A stretch of DNA of 13,635 nt from Deltaproteobacteria bacterium (lineage in GTDB: Bacteria; Desulfobacterota_B; Binatia; UBA9968). Of this stretch, positions 7,580-13,635 are shown piece after piece. The position numbers and the translations under genes were made by a program. The stretch lies in NCBI GenBank assembly GCA_027297485.1, contig JAPUHZ010000392.1:1-13635 (forward strand), given 5' to 3'. The notes under the pieces are model-generated. The model saw nothing but the letters and a program-made list of their open reading frames with translations. It searched no databases and had not been told where the DNA came from. The stretch's first letter is position 1; every line of letters begins with the position of its first letter.

Positions 7580-7653
7580 TCCTTATTCAGTCTATTCAGG
7601 CTTCTGCTCTTTTCACCGCCGCGGCGATAGCTGTTCCACAATTACCGCTCGGT

Positions 7654-8850
7654 TCATCGTCGCTCTTCGCCAATTAAATCAAAGCAAGACTCTTTTGCTT
7701 TGGCGGCGAACGAGGAACGATTGCAACTACCCCCCGATTCGCGCAGGCACTCCAGGGCCATACGCATGGCGGCCTCGCGTGGTAGTACCTTTTCCCCGTG
7801 CAGTCGCCTGAGCAGGACTTCCGTATTTGTTCTGATCTTTTCTCTGATTACCGCAAAGACGGTTTCCTCGTTTCCCCCCTGATATTCCACACTACAACAG
7901 ATTAGTCCGCCGGCGTTGGCGATGAAGTCCGGGATGACCAGAATCCCACGATCATGGAGAATCCTCTCCGCCTCTGTTGTCGCGGGAATATTGGCCCCCT
8001 GAAGAACCAAGCGGGACCGAAGCTTTAATGCATTGTCCCTGTGCAGCGTTCCCGGGCGAGCTGCGGGGATAAAAATATCGCACGGAAGGGAAAAGATTTC
8101 TTCCTTGGCAAGCTTTTTCCCACCTCTTTCATAAGCTAGAACGGTCCCTCTTTCTCTCTTGGCCCGAGCCAGAGCGGCGAGATCAAGCCCATTAGAGTCA
8201 AAGACCAGGCCTTGAATGTCGCTGGCAGCAACCAGGACGCTACCCTTGTCGGCTAGGAAGCGAGCAGCATGTTCCCCCACATGACCAAAGCCCTCAACCG
8301 ATAGCCGCGCGCCTTTTAGGTTGAGCCCGATATTGTCTGCGACTACCTCGGCACACTCGCAAAGACCGAAGCCCGTGGCACCGATCTCGTCTACCGGAAT
8401 GCCCCCTAGCGAGCGTGGTAACCCTGTTGCTCGGCCAGTCTCCTCATAGATGATGGCCATGGAGCTTTCATCAGTGCCCATATCCGGCCCCGGAATGTAT
8501 TCACTCAATTCTGCAATGCCTCGCGCAAAGCTCCGGATAAGAGCGTCTCGATTACTCCTGATTGGATCAGCCACGATCCCAGCCTTTCCTCCACCGTGGG
8601 GCAGACCGGCAACGGCGCTCTTCAAGGTCATGGCACGGGCGAGACGGAAGACTTCGAAAGGAGTAACATCGGGCTCTATCCGCACTCCTCCTATGGCCGG
8701 CCCCCGGGCGATGTTATCCAGCACTATAATTGCTTTCAATCCAGAGTCAGGATCGTGGAGAAAGAGAGTCTTTAACGGACCTAGCTCATCCGCCCAAGGC
8801 AGAATGGAACTTTGTTTAGAAGAATTTTGACTCTTTTTACCCGTGGGCAT
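7654..8850 (-). CDS. Glu/Leu/Phe/Val-family amino-acid dehydrogenase
   Basis: A 398-residue NAD(P)-dependent oxidative deaminase. The N-terminal domain has GPAIGGVRI, the catalytic lysines Lys77 and Lys89 (MTLKSAVAGLPHGGGKAG) and GPDMGTDE. The Rossmann domain has GFGHVG and an acidic residue after the second strand (AASDIQG), which favours NAD over NADP. PDFIANAGG near the C-terminal side is also typical. The length lies between leucine dehydrogenases (about 360) and hexameric glutamate dehydrogenases (about 420-450), so glutamate cannot be excluded. Context with branched-chain oxoacid dehydrogenase and isobutyryl-type mutase favours valine or another branched-chain amino acid. It is first in the minus-strand operon, about 85 nt after the presumed promoter. 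In its leader CGGCCT/AGGCCG elements at 8861-8866, 8881-8886 and 8926-8931 could pair alternatively (6 bp only). Confidence 0.88.
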   Translation of the reverse strand: MPTGKKSQNSSKQSSILPWADELGPLKTLFLHDPDSGLKAIIVLDNIARGPAIGGVRIEPDVTPFEVFRLARAMTLKSAVAGLPHGGGKAGIVADPIRSNRDALIRSFARGIAELSEYIPGPDMGTDESSMAIIYEETGRATGLPRSLGGIPVDEIGATGFGLCECAEVVADNIGLNLKGARLSVEGFGHVGEHAARFLADKGSVLVAASDIQGLVFDSNGLDLAALARAKRERGTVLAYERGGKKLAKEEIFSLPCDIFIPAARPGTLHRDNALKLRSRLVLQGANIPATTEAERILHDRGILVIPDFIANAGGLICCSVEYQGGNEETVFAVIREKIRTNTEVLLRRLHGEKVLPREAAMRMALECLRESGGSCNRSSFAAKAKESCFDLIGEERR

Positions 8851-8936
8851 CGTCTCTTCGCGGCCTGTTCCGATATCCCAAGGCCGTCCGAGAGATGAAA
8901 AGCAGCCTCAACGAATCATCTAGGTCGGCCTCTTAA

Positions 8937-8964
8937 CTATAATGTAGCAAAATCTGTACCAAAA
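8937..8964 (-). promoter_or_regulatory. Candidate promoter of the minus-strand operon
   Basis: Read on the minus strand, TATAGT (8942-8937) matches five of six -10 bases. A weak TTTTGG (8964-8959) lies 16 bp upstream as a possible -35. Transcription would begin about 80 nt before the dehydrogenase ATG. The weak -35 overlaps the TGTACC repeats, which would suit an activated or repressed promoter. It is tentative. Confidence 0.35.
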
Positions 8965-8981
8965 TGTACCAAATTTGTACC
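8943..8981. repeat. Phased TGTACC repeat array, candidate operator
   Basis: TGTACC occurs at 8955, 8965 and 8976, with a degenerate copy TGTAGC at 8943. The starts are 12, 10 and 11 bp apart, so all lie on about the same face of the helix. Each copy is followed by an A-tract (AAA). The last two copies can also be read as a 15-bp dyad GTACCAAATTTGTAC with one mismatched pair, because GTAC is self-complementary. The array sits between the divergent operons and overlaps the candidate minus-strand promoter. It is a likely regulator site; no regulator gene is in the window. Confidence 0.5.
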
Positions 8982-9051
8982 TAATATTAAGAATTATGAA
9001 TAGGAACTCCAAACCGTGACTGAAAAAAGTTTCGTTTATGAGGCAAAAAGC

Positions 9052-9060
9052 TGGTATAAT
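9052..9060 (+). promoter_or_regulatory. Extended -10 promoter of the plus-strand operon
   Basis: TGGTATAAT is a perfect extended -10 element (TGnTATAAT). No good -35 is seen 17-18 bp upstream (TTCGTT at best), which is usual for extended -10 promoters. Start of transcription would be near 9067, leaving a leader of about 127 nt before the E1-alpha ATG. In that leader I find no tRNA, riboswitch, terminator or convincing small ORF. The rest of the 343-bp divergent spacer (8851-9193) shows only the repeats and leader elements described separately. Confidence 0.6.
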
Positions 9061-9193
9061 ATTTGCGTATTAGAGAAGAGTGACTACGTCCTTCATTGCA
9101 GCTGTTACGCGATTTTTCCAACATCTGGGAATACTCTCCAACTTGCAGACGGGGTTCGTTTACGGCCATTGGGCCTAAAGCGGGTGAGATAGC

Positions 9194-10330
9194 ATGAGGC
9201 GAAACCAAGGTTTTGTAAGGGCGCTAAGACCAGGCCAGGCCTTGCGTAGGCGAGTCATTGAGAAATTTTCCATTGAACATCTCCAGATCCTTGATGAGAA
9301 TGGCAACTGTGATGATGAACTTCGTCCCCTCCTCAATGATAAAGAGATACAAAGGCTATACGAGTGGATGATCCTTGCCAGGACCCTTGATGAAAGGGCC
9401 TTTAAACTCCAGCGCGAGGGACGCCTTAGGACCTATCCGTCTCTTCTCGGGCAGGAGGCCGTGCAGGTAGGAAGCGCATTTGCACTAGAACAGTCGGACT
9501 GGACGTTCCCTTCGTATAGAGAGGCTGGAGCCTCTATCGTGAGGGGCCTTCCGCTTAGGATGATCTTCCAGTACTGGTCAGGAGATGAACGGGGAAGTTG
9601 GACTCCACAAGATCAGAATAACTTCCCCATCACCATTCCCGTGGGAACCCACATCCCGATTGCGGTGGGGGCCGCATGGGCTGCCAAGGCAAAAGGAGAT
9701 CCAATCGCTGTATTGGTTTACTTTGGGGATGGAGCCACCTCCAAGGGAGATTTCCATGAAGGGCTCAACTTTGCCGGAGTTTTTTCACTTCCAGTCGTCT
9801 TTCTATGCCAGAATAATCAGTGGGCCATCTCCGTCCCCTTAAGTCGACAAACGGCAGCGCAAACCTTGGCCCAAAAAGCTATCGCCTATGGCTTCGCAGG
9901 CCTCCAGGTGGACGGGAATGATGTCTTGGCTGTTTACCAGGCCACAAAGGAAGCGCTGGAGCGAGCCAGGTCGGGAAAAGGCCCCACCCTTATTGAGTGT
10001 GTTACCTATCGGATGGGGGACCATACGACGGCCGATGATGCCACCCGTTATCGAACCCAGGGAGAGGTTGAGCAGTGGAGGAAGAAGGACCCCATCGAGC
10101 GCTTCAGAAAGTATATGGAAAAAAGAGGGCTATGGGACAAGCCCTATGGCCAGAAAATCCTTACCGAGGCAAAGGAGCAAGTGGATGCGGCTGTAAAGGA
10201 GCATGAGTCGATTCCTCCTCCGGATCCGAGGGATATCTTTCGCTACACCTTCCAGGACCTGAATCACGACCTCACTAAACAGATGGAGACATTTCTCAAA
10301 GCGATGGGTAACGGAAAAGATAAAGAGTAA
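9194..10330 (+). CDS. 2-oxoacid dehydrogenase E1 component, alpha subunit
   Basis: A 378-residue thiamine-diphosphate subunit. The TPP-binding motif runs from GDG (178-180) to NN (207-208) with the usual spacing. The phosphorylation-loop region reads YRMGDHTTADDATRYR, the branched-chain/AcoA-like form, unlike the HGHSMSDP form of classic pyruvate dehydrogenase alpha subunits. Decarboxylation of a 2-oxoacid and reductive acylation of E2 lipoate are its roles, as an alpha2-beta2 heterotetramer in the cytoplasm. The start has GGTGAG a few bases upstream. It opens the plus-strand operon; E1-beta follows after 9 nt. Given the valine-type neighbours, 2-oxoisovalerate is a likely substrate, though pyruvate or mixed use is not excluded. 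Confidence 0.94.
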   Translation: MRRNQGFVRALRPGQALRRRVIEKFSIEHLQILDENGNCDDELRPLLNDKEIQRLYEWMILARTLDERAFKLQREGRLRTYPSLLGQEAVQVGSAFALEQSDWTFPSYREAGASIVRGLPLRMIFQYWSGDERGSWTPQDQNNFPITIPVGTHIPIAVGAAWAAKAKGDPIAVLVYFGDGATSKGDFHEGLNFAGVFSLPVVFLCQNNQWAISVPLSRQTAAQTLAQKAIAYGFAGLQVDGNDVLAVYQATKEALERARSGKGPTLIECVTYRMGDHTTADDATRYRTQGEVEQWRKKDPIERFRKYMEKRGLWDKPYGQKILTEAKEQVDAAVKEHESIPPPDPRDIFRYTFQDLNHDLTKQMETFLKAMGNGKDKE

Positions 10331-10339
10331 GGATTTTTA

Positions 10340-11317
10340 ATGGTGCCATTAACTATTGTTGAGGCAGTTAATCTTGCCCTACGGCAAGAAATGGAGAAGG
10401 ACCCCAATCTAGTCATACTAGGTGAGGATGTGGGCAAAAGTGGAGGGGTGTTTAGAGCAACCCAAGGACTGCTGGAGCAGTTTGGAGAGATACGGGTTGT
10501 GGATACACCCTTGTCTGAATCCGCCATTGTAGGTGTGGCGATTGGTATGGCAGTTTATGGGCTGAGACCCCTGGCAGAAATTCAATTTATGGGATTTTTC
10601 TATGGCGCCATGGAGCAGCTTGTCTCCCAAGCTGCCCGCATCAGAACACGATCCAGGGGAAGGTATCACTGCCCTATAGTGGTTAGGGTCCCGTACGGGG
10701 GAGGAATCCATGCGCCTGAACACCATTCGGAAAGCATGGAAGCCTTTTTTGTCCACACTCCCGGCCTTAAGGTTGTCGTCCCCTCCACTCCCTATCAAGC
10801 GAAAGGGCTTCTGATCTCTTCTATCCGAGACCCCGATCCTGTCATCTTTATGGAGCCGAAAAAGGTATATCGAGCTACGAGGGAGGAGGTCCCAGAGGAG
10901 GACTATTCCATTCCGCTAGGGCAGGCCCGGGTAGTCTTAGACGGAAGCGATATCACTCTAATAGCCTGGGGAGCCATGCTTCAGCCAACTCTCCATGCAG
11001 CCAAGCTTGCCCAGGAGAAGGGAATCCATCCCGAGGTTATTGACCTGTGCACGCTCTATCCCTTGGACACAGAAACAATCATTGAATCGGTAAAAAGGAC
11101 CAAAAGGGCTGTGGTTGTGCACGAGGCGCCGCGAACCTGTGGCCTTGGAGCCGAGTTAATCGCACGGATCAATGAAGAGGCTTTGCTCTATTTAGAGGCA
11201 CCAGTAGAGAGGGTCACAGGTTTCGACACTGTCATGCCGCTGCCGAAGATGGAACATTACTATCTGCCTGATACTAAAAGCGTGGTAAGCGCCATTAACA
11301 GGGTCATGGAATTCTAA
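10340..11317 (+). CDS. 2-oxoacid dehydrogenase E1 component, beta subunit
   Basis: A 325-residue transketolase-type pyrimidine-binding and C-terminal domain protein, full length for the family. Typical blocks are GEDVGKSGGVF near residue 29, DTPLSE, the AEIQF segment lining the cofactor site, and PYGGGIHAPEHHSES. The C-terminal part has VHEAPRTCGLGAE and VTGFDTVMP. It completes the E1 heterotetramer by binding the TPP aminopyrimidine across the subunit interface. An AAGGA ribosome site spans the short gap from E1-alpha, giving strong coupled translation. Sequence alone does not separate pyruvate from branched-chain use, but the overall pattern resembles branched-chain enzymes. Confidence 0.95.
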   Translation: MVPLTIVEAVNLALRQEMEKDPNLVILGEDVGKSGGVFRATQGLLEQFGEIRVVDTPLSESAIVGVAIGMAVYGLRPLAEIQFMGFFYGAMEQLVSQAARIRTRSRGRYHCPIVVRVPYGGGIHAPEHHSESMEAFFVHTPGLKVVVPSTPYQAKGLLISSIRDPDPVIFMEPKKVYRATREEVPEEDYSIPLGQARVVLDGSDITLIAWGAMLQPTLHAAKLAQEKGIHPEVIDLCTLYPLDTETIIESVKRTKRAVVVHEAPRTCGLGAELIARINEEALLYLEAPVERVTGFDTVMPLPKMEHYYLPDTKSVVSAINRVMEF

Positions 11318-11337
11318 GGCTGACGGGGCAGAGAGAG

Positions 11338-12516
11338 ATGATGAGAGAGTTTAACTTCTCCGATATCGGCGAAGGGATCACTGAAGGAGAGATTGTCAGT
11401 TGGCTGGTCAAAGAGGGAGAGTGGGTTAAGGAGGATCAAGACCTGGTTGAGGTTGAGACGGATAAGGCCGTAGTTGCTCTTCCCTCCCCATATACTGGAA
11501 AAGTCGTGAAACTGCATGGTGTCGAAGGGGATGTCATTAAAGTGGGGCAGGTGCTGGTGAGCATCGAAGAAGGGGCGGACCCCTCTGTTACCGAGGGAGC
11601 CAGAGAGAAAGACACGGGTACAGTGGTAGGGGCGTTAGAGAAAGCGGAAGAGACTGTGAGGATGTCGGCTATCCAAGCGATTCCTTCTATCCGGGCCCTA
11701 GCGAAAAATCTCCAGGTCGATTTAGCAAAGGTAAGAGGAACCGGTCCGGGAGGTAGAATTACGAAGGAAGACGTTGAAAAGGCAGCTGGGAAGTTTCCGG
11801 CCGAGGCTGGTAAAGAAACTGACCCCTATGGCCTTGTGGAAAAGGTGCCGCTGCGGGGAATGCGGCGTACGATTGCCAAGCATATGGCAGAAGCCTCCAA
11901 GCGCGTCGCCGACGTAACCATCTGGGAGGATGCAGACATTACGGACTTGGCAAATGTCCGGGCCAAAGAAAGGGGCATTAAACTTACTTATCTCCCCTTT
12001 GTCATTAAGGCGGTCATCCCGGCACTGAGGGCCCATCCCTATCTTAACGCCACACTGAATGACGAATTGGGAGAAATCGTTCTTAAGAAATATTACAACA
12101 TCGGGATCGCTGTCGATACCCCCGACGGCCTGATGGTCTTTGCCATAAAGCAGGCCGATCAGAAAACCATTCTGGACCTGGCCAGAGAGATCGGCAAGCT
12201 CGCAGAGAAAGCGAGGTTGAGAAAGATCGACCTTTCGGAGCTTAAGGGAAGCACATTTACGATTACCAATTACGGCGTGATTGGCGCGTCCTACGGGACG
12301 CCTATTATCAATTATCCCGAGGTAGCTATCCTAGGAATAGGAAAGATCGAGGACAGACCAGTCGTGAAAGACGGACAGATTGTGATTAGAAAGATCATGC
12401 CCCTTTCTCTCGCTTTCGATCACAGAGTCATCGATGGGGTAAAGGCTGCACGGTTCTTTAACATAGTCATTCAGCATCTTGAAGATCCCGACTTGATGCT
12501 CATTGAAGGAAAGTAG
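11338..12516 (+). CDS. Dihydrolipoamide acyltransferase E2
   Basis: A 392-residue E2 with one lipoyl domain, one peripheral subunit-binding domain and one catalytic domain. The lipoyl lysine is Lys43 in EVETDKAVV. The subunit-binding domain spans about 115-148 (PSIRALAKN to GGRITKEDV). The acyltransferase motif FDHRVIDG provides His362 and Asp366 near the C-terminus. It accepts the acyl group from E1 on lipoamide and transfers it to CoA, giving for example isobutyryl-CoA. Two tandem ATGs (11338 and 11341) follow an AGAGAG ribosome site, 20 nt after E1-beta. No E3 lies downstream; the next gene is an unrelated ammonia-lyase, so E3 must come from elsewhere in the genome. Confidence 0.96.
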   Translation: MMREFNFSDIGEGITEGEIVSWLVKEGEWVKEDQDLVEVETDKAVVALPSPYTGKVVKLHGVEGDVIKVGQVLVSIEEGADPSVTEGAREKDTGTVVGALEKAEETVRMSAIQAIPSIRALAKNLQVDLAKVRGTGPGGRITKEDVEKAAGKFPAEAGKETDPYGLVEKVPLRGMRRTIAKHMAEASKRVADVTIWEDADITDLANVRAKERGIKLTYLPFVIKAVIPALRAHPYLNATLNDELGEIVLKKYYNIGIAVDTPDGLMVFAIKQADQKTILDLAREIGKLAEKARLRKIDLSELKGSTFTITNYGVIGASYGTPIINYPEVAILGIGKIEDRPVVKDGQIVIRKIMPLSLAFDHRVIDGVKAARFFNIVIQHLEDPDLMLIEGK

Positions 12517-12522
12517 AGTGAT

Positions 12523-13635
12523 ATGAGCCTAAGCATGGTCGCCGCACCTCATAAGATAGAAATCTCCGGAGACCATTTAACCATCGAACACGTTGCGTCC
12601 GTCACCCGAGAAAAGGTCAGGGTCGAACTCAGCCAAGACCCTGAGGTGCGGCAAAGGATTTTTTCCTCGCGCAAGATCTTAGAAGAAAAACTCGAACGCG
12701 GAGAGATCATCTACGGAGTCAACACGGGCTTCGGCGGCAATGTCCGTTTCCTCATACCCTCTAACGAACTGGCACACCATCAAGAGAACCTCTTTCAATA
12801 CATGGTCTGTGGAACCGGTGCGCCTCTGCCAGTCGATACCGTCCGGGCCGCCATCCTGCTAAGGGCAAACGCATTGTCTAAAGGCTATTCGGGCGTACGG
12901 CTTGTGGTGATCGAGAGACTTCTTGACATCCTGAATGAAGACATAACTCCCGCTGTGCCACGATACGGTTCGGTCGGTGCAAGCGGCGATCTCATACCAT
13001 CCGCGTACATCGGGCGCGTTCTGCTGGGTCAAGGGGAAGTTTTCTATAGAGGCCACAAGATAGAGGCCAGGAAGGCTCTCCGGCAGGCCCATTTAGAGCC
13101 CATTCACCTGGAAGCTAAAGAAGGGCTTGCCTTGATCAACGGGACCACCGTCATGACCGGCATTGGATCGCTGGTGATTCATGATGGCGCTTATCTCTCT
13201 TTATTAACGCTGGCCTGCGCCGGTCTGGCCCTGGAGGCCCTCCAGGGCACGGATGATCCGTTTCGGGAAATCATCCAGAGAGTTAAAAACCATCCTGGAC
13301 AGATAAAGGCCGGGGCCATATGTCGCAAGTTGCTTGAGGGGAGTCGGTATGTCCGCAATCTGGATGAGATTCGTAGACGTATAGGTAGAAAACGCCAGGA
13401 TGCGGCGCAAGAAATTACACGATCCGATGAGGCCATCCAGAACCCCTATTCCCTGCGCTGCGCTCCCCAAGGATTAGGCCCTGCCCTAGATGCCCTGAGA
13501 GAACATCGCGTCACTCTCGAGAGGGAAATCAACTCGGTTAACGACAACCCGCTAATTGATCCCAGCGAAGGACGCATCTATCACACGGGAAACTTCTATG
13601 GCGGGCATGTGGCCCGTGCCCTGGACAGCTGGAAA
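12523..13635 (+). CDS. MIO-type aromatic amino-acid ammonia-lyase/aminomutase (3' end outside window)
   Basis: 371 codons are open to the window edge, from ATG 12523, six bases after the E2 stop. ATG at 12535 is an alternative start. The family core is intact: catalytic Tyr64 in IYGVNTGFGG, Ala153-Ser154-Gly155 (GSVGASGDLIP), which cyclises to the MIO electrophile, EGLALINGTT, PYSLRCAPQ and NSVNDNPLID. The selectivity pair after QENLFQ is Tyr93-Met94, unlike Ser-His (histidine), His-Leu (tyrosine) or Phe-Leu (phenylalanine). NSVNDNPLID is more like phenylalanine lyases and aminomutases than histidine lyases, and NFYGGHV replaces the usual Glu-containing NFHGEP. It releases ammonia from an aromatic amino acid or shifts it to the beta carbon. 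Automatic annotation as histidine ammonia-lyase would probably be wrong. Confidence 0.92.
   Translation, partial: MSLSMVAAPHKIEISGDHLTIEHVASVTREKVRVELSQDPEVRQRIFSSRKILEEKLERGEIIYGVNTGFGGNVRFLIPSNELAHHQENLFQYMVCGTGAPLPVDTVRAAILLRANALSKGYSGVRLVVIERLLDILNEDITPAVPRYGSVGASGDLIPSAYIGRVLLGQGEVFYRGHKIEARKALRQAHLEPIHLEAKEGLALINGTTVMTGIGSLVIHDGAYLSLLTLACAGLALEALQGTDDPFREIIQRVKNHPGQIKAGAICRKLLEGSRYVRNLDEIRRRIGRKRQDAAQEITRSDEAIQNPYSLRCAPQGLGPALDALREHRVTLEREINSVNDNPLIDPSEGRIYHTGNFYGGHVARALDSWK

Noticed and set aside
7617..7626. Palindrome CGCCGCGGCG in the gap after the amino-acid dehydrogenase as a terminator
   Set aside because: It has no loop and no following T-run on the transcribed strand, so the operon probably reads through.
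8938..8943. TATAAT on the plus strand as a second promoter for E1-alpha
   Set aside because: No -35 or extended TG accompanies it, and the downstream TGGTATAAT at 9052-9060 is far better.
8943..8981. CRISPR-like array
   Set aside because: Units are only 6-9 bp with 10-12 bp steps and no spacers, so an operator is the better reading.
8851..9193. Cobalamin riboswitch or T-box in the divergent spacer
   Set aside because: Expected because of the B12 enzyme and amino-acid theme, but neither a B12-box-like core nor a T-box sequence is visible in the leaders.
13191..13470. Two minus-strand ORFs inside the ammonia-lyase
   Set aside because: The plus frame carries the lyase core without interruption; these overlap each other and lack any motif.

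Overview
The window is a bacterial catabolic locus of about 13.6 kb built as two divergent, tightly packed transcription units. They leave a shared control region at about 8851-9193. GC is moderate by eye, genes have Shine-Dalgarno-type starts, and protein families are typical of aerobic or facultative fatty-acid and amino-acid degraders. I cannot name the organism. A soil or subsurface lineage such as a Desulfobacterota- or Methylomirabilota-like bacterium would fit, but that is weak inference.

Left arm (minus strand, read from 8850 down to 1): an amino-acid dehydrogenase of the Glu/Leu/Phe/Val family; acyl-CoA dehydrogenase 2; the large subunit of a B12-dependent acyl-CoA mutase; a metallo-beta-lactamase-fold hydrolase; the small B12-binding mutase subunit; a thiolase-fold protein; its DUF35 zinc-ribbon/OB partner; acyl-CoA dehydrogenase 1; and the start of a MeaB/ArgK-type GTPase cut by the window edge. 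Most gaps are 9-75 nt and one pair overlaps, so this looks like a single operon.

Right arm (plus strand): E1-alpha, E1-beta and E2 of a 2-oxoacid dehydrogenase complex, best read as a branched-chain type, followed 6 nt later by an MIO-type aromatic amino-acid ammonia-lyase that runs off the right edge. No E3 gene is in view.

The genes suggest a route for branched-chain amino acids, valine above all. Deamination gives 2-oxoisovalerate, the oxoacid dehydrogenase gives isobutyryl-CoA, and the mutase rearranges it to n-butyryl-CoA for dehydrogenation and chain cleavage. The key support is in the mutase: the two positions that separate isobutyryl-CoA from methylmalonyl-CoA mutases are Phe and Gln (isobutyryl type), at exactly the family spacing. 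MeaB would protect and reload its cofactor.

The parts that look least ordinary are: (1) the thiolase-fold protein, which has Gly where the catalytic nucleophilic Cys should be and is paired with a DUF35 protein, as in the steroid retro-aldolase Ltp2-ChsH2; (2) two mutually exclusive hairpins around the start of the hydrolase gene between the mutase subunits; (3) a helically phased array of TGTACC repeats between the divergent units; and (4) an ammonia-lyase whose substrate-selectivity pair is Tyr-Met rather than any textbook pair.
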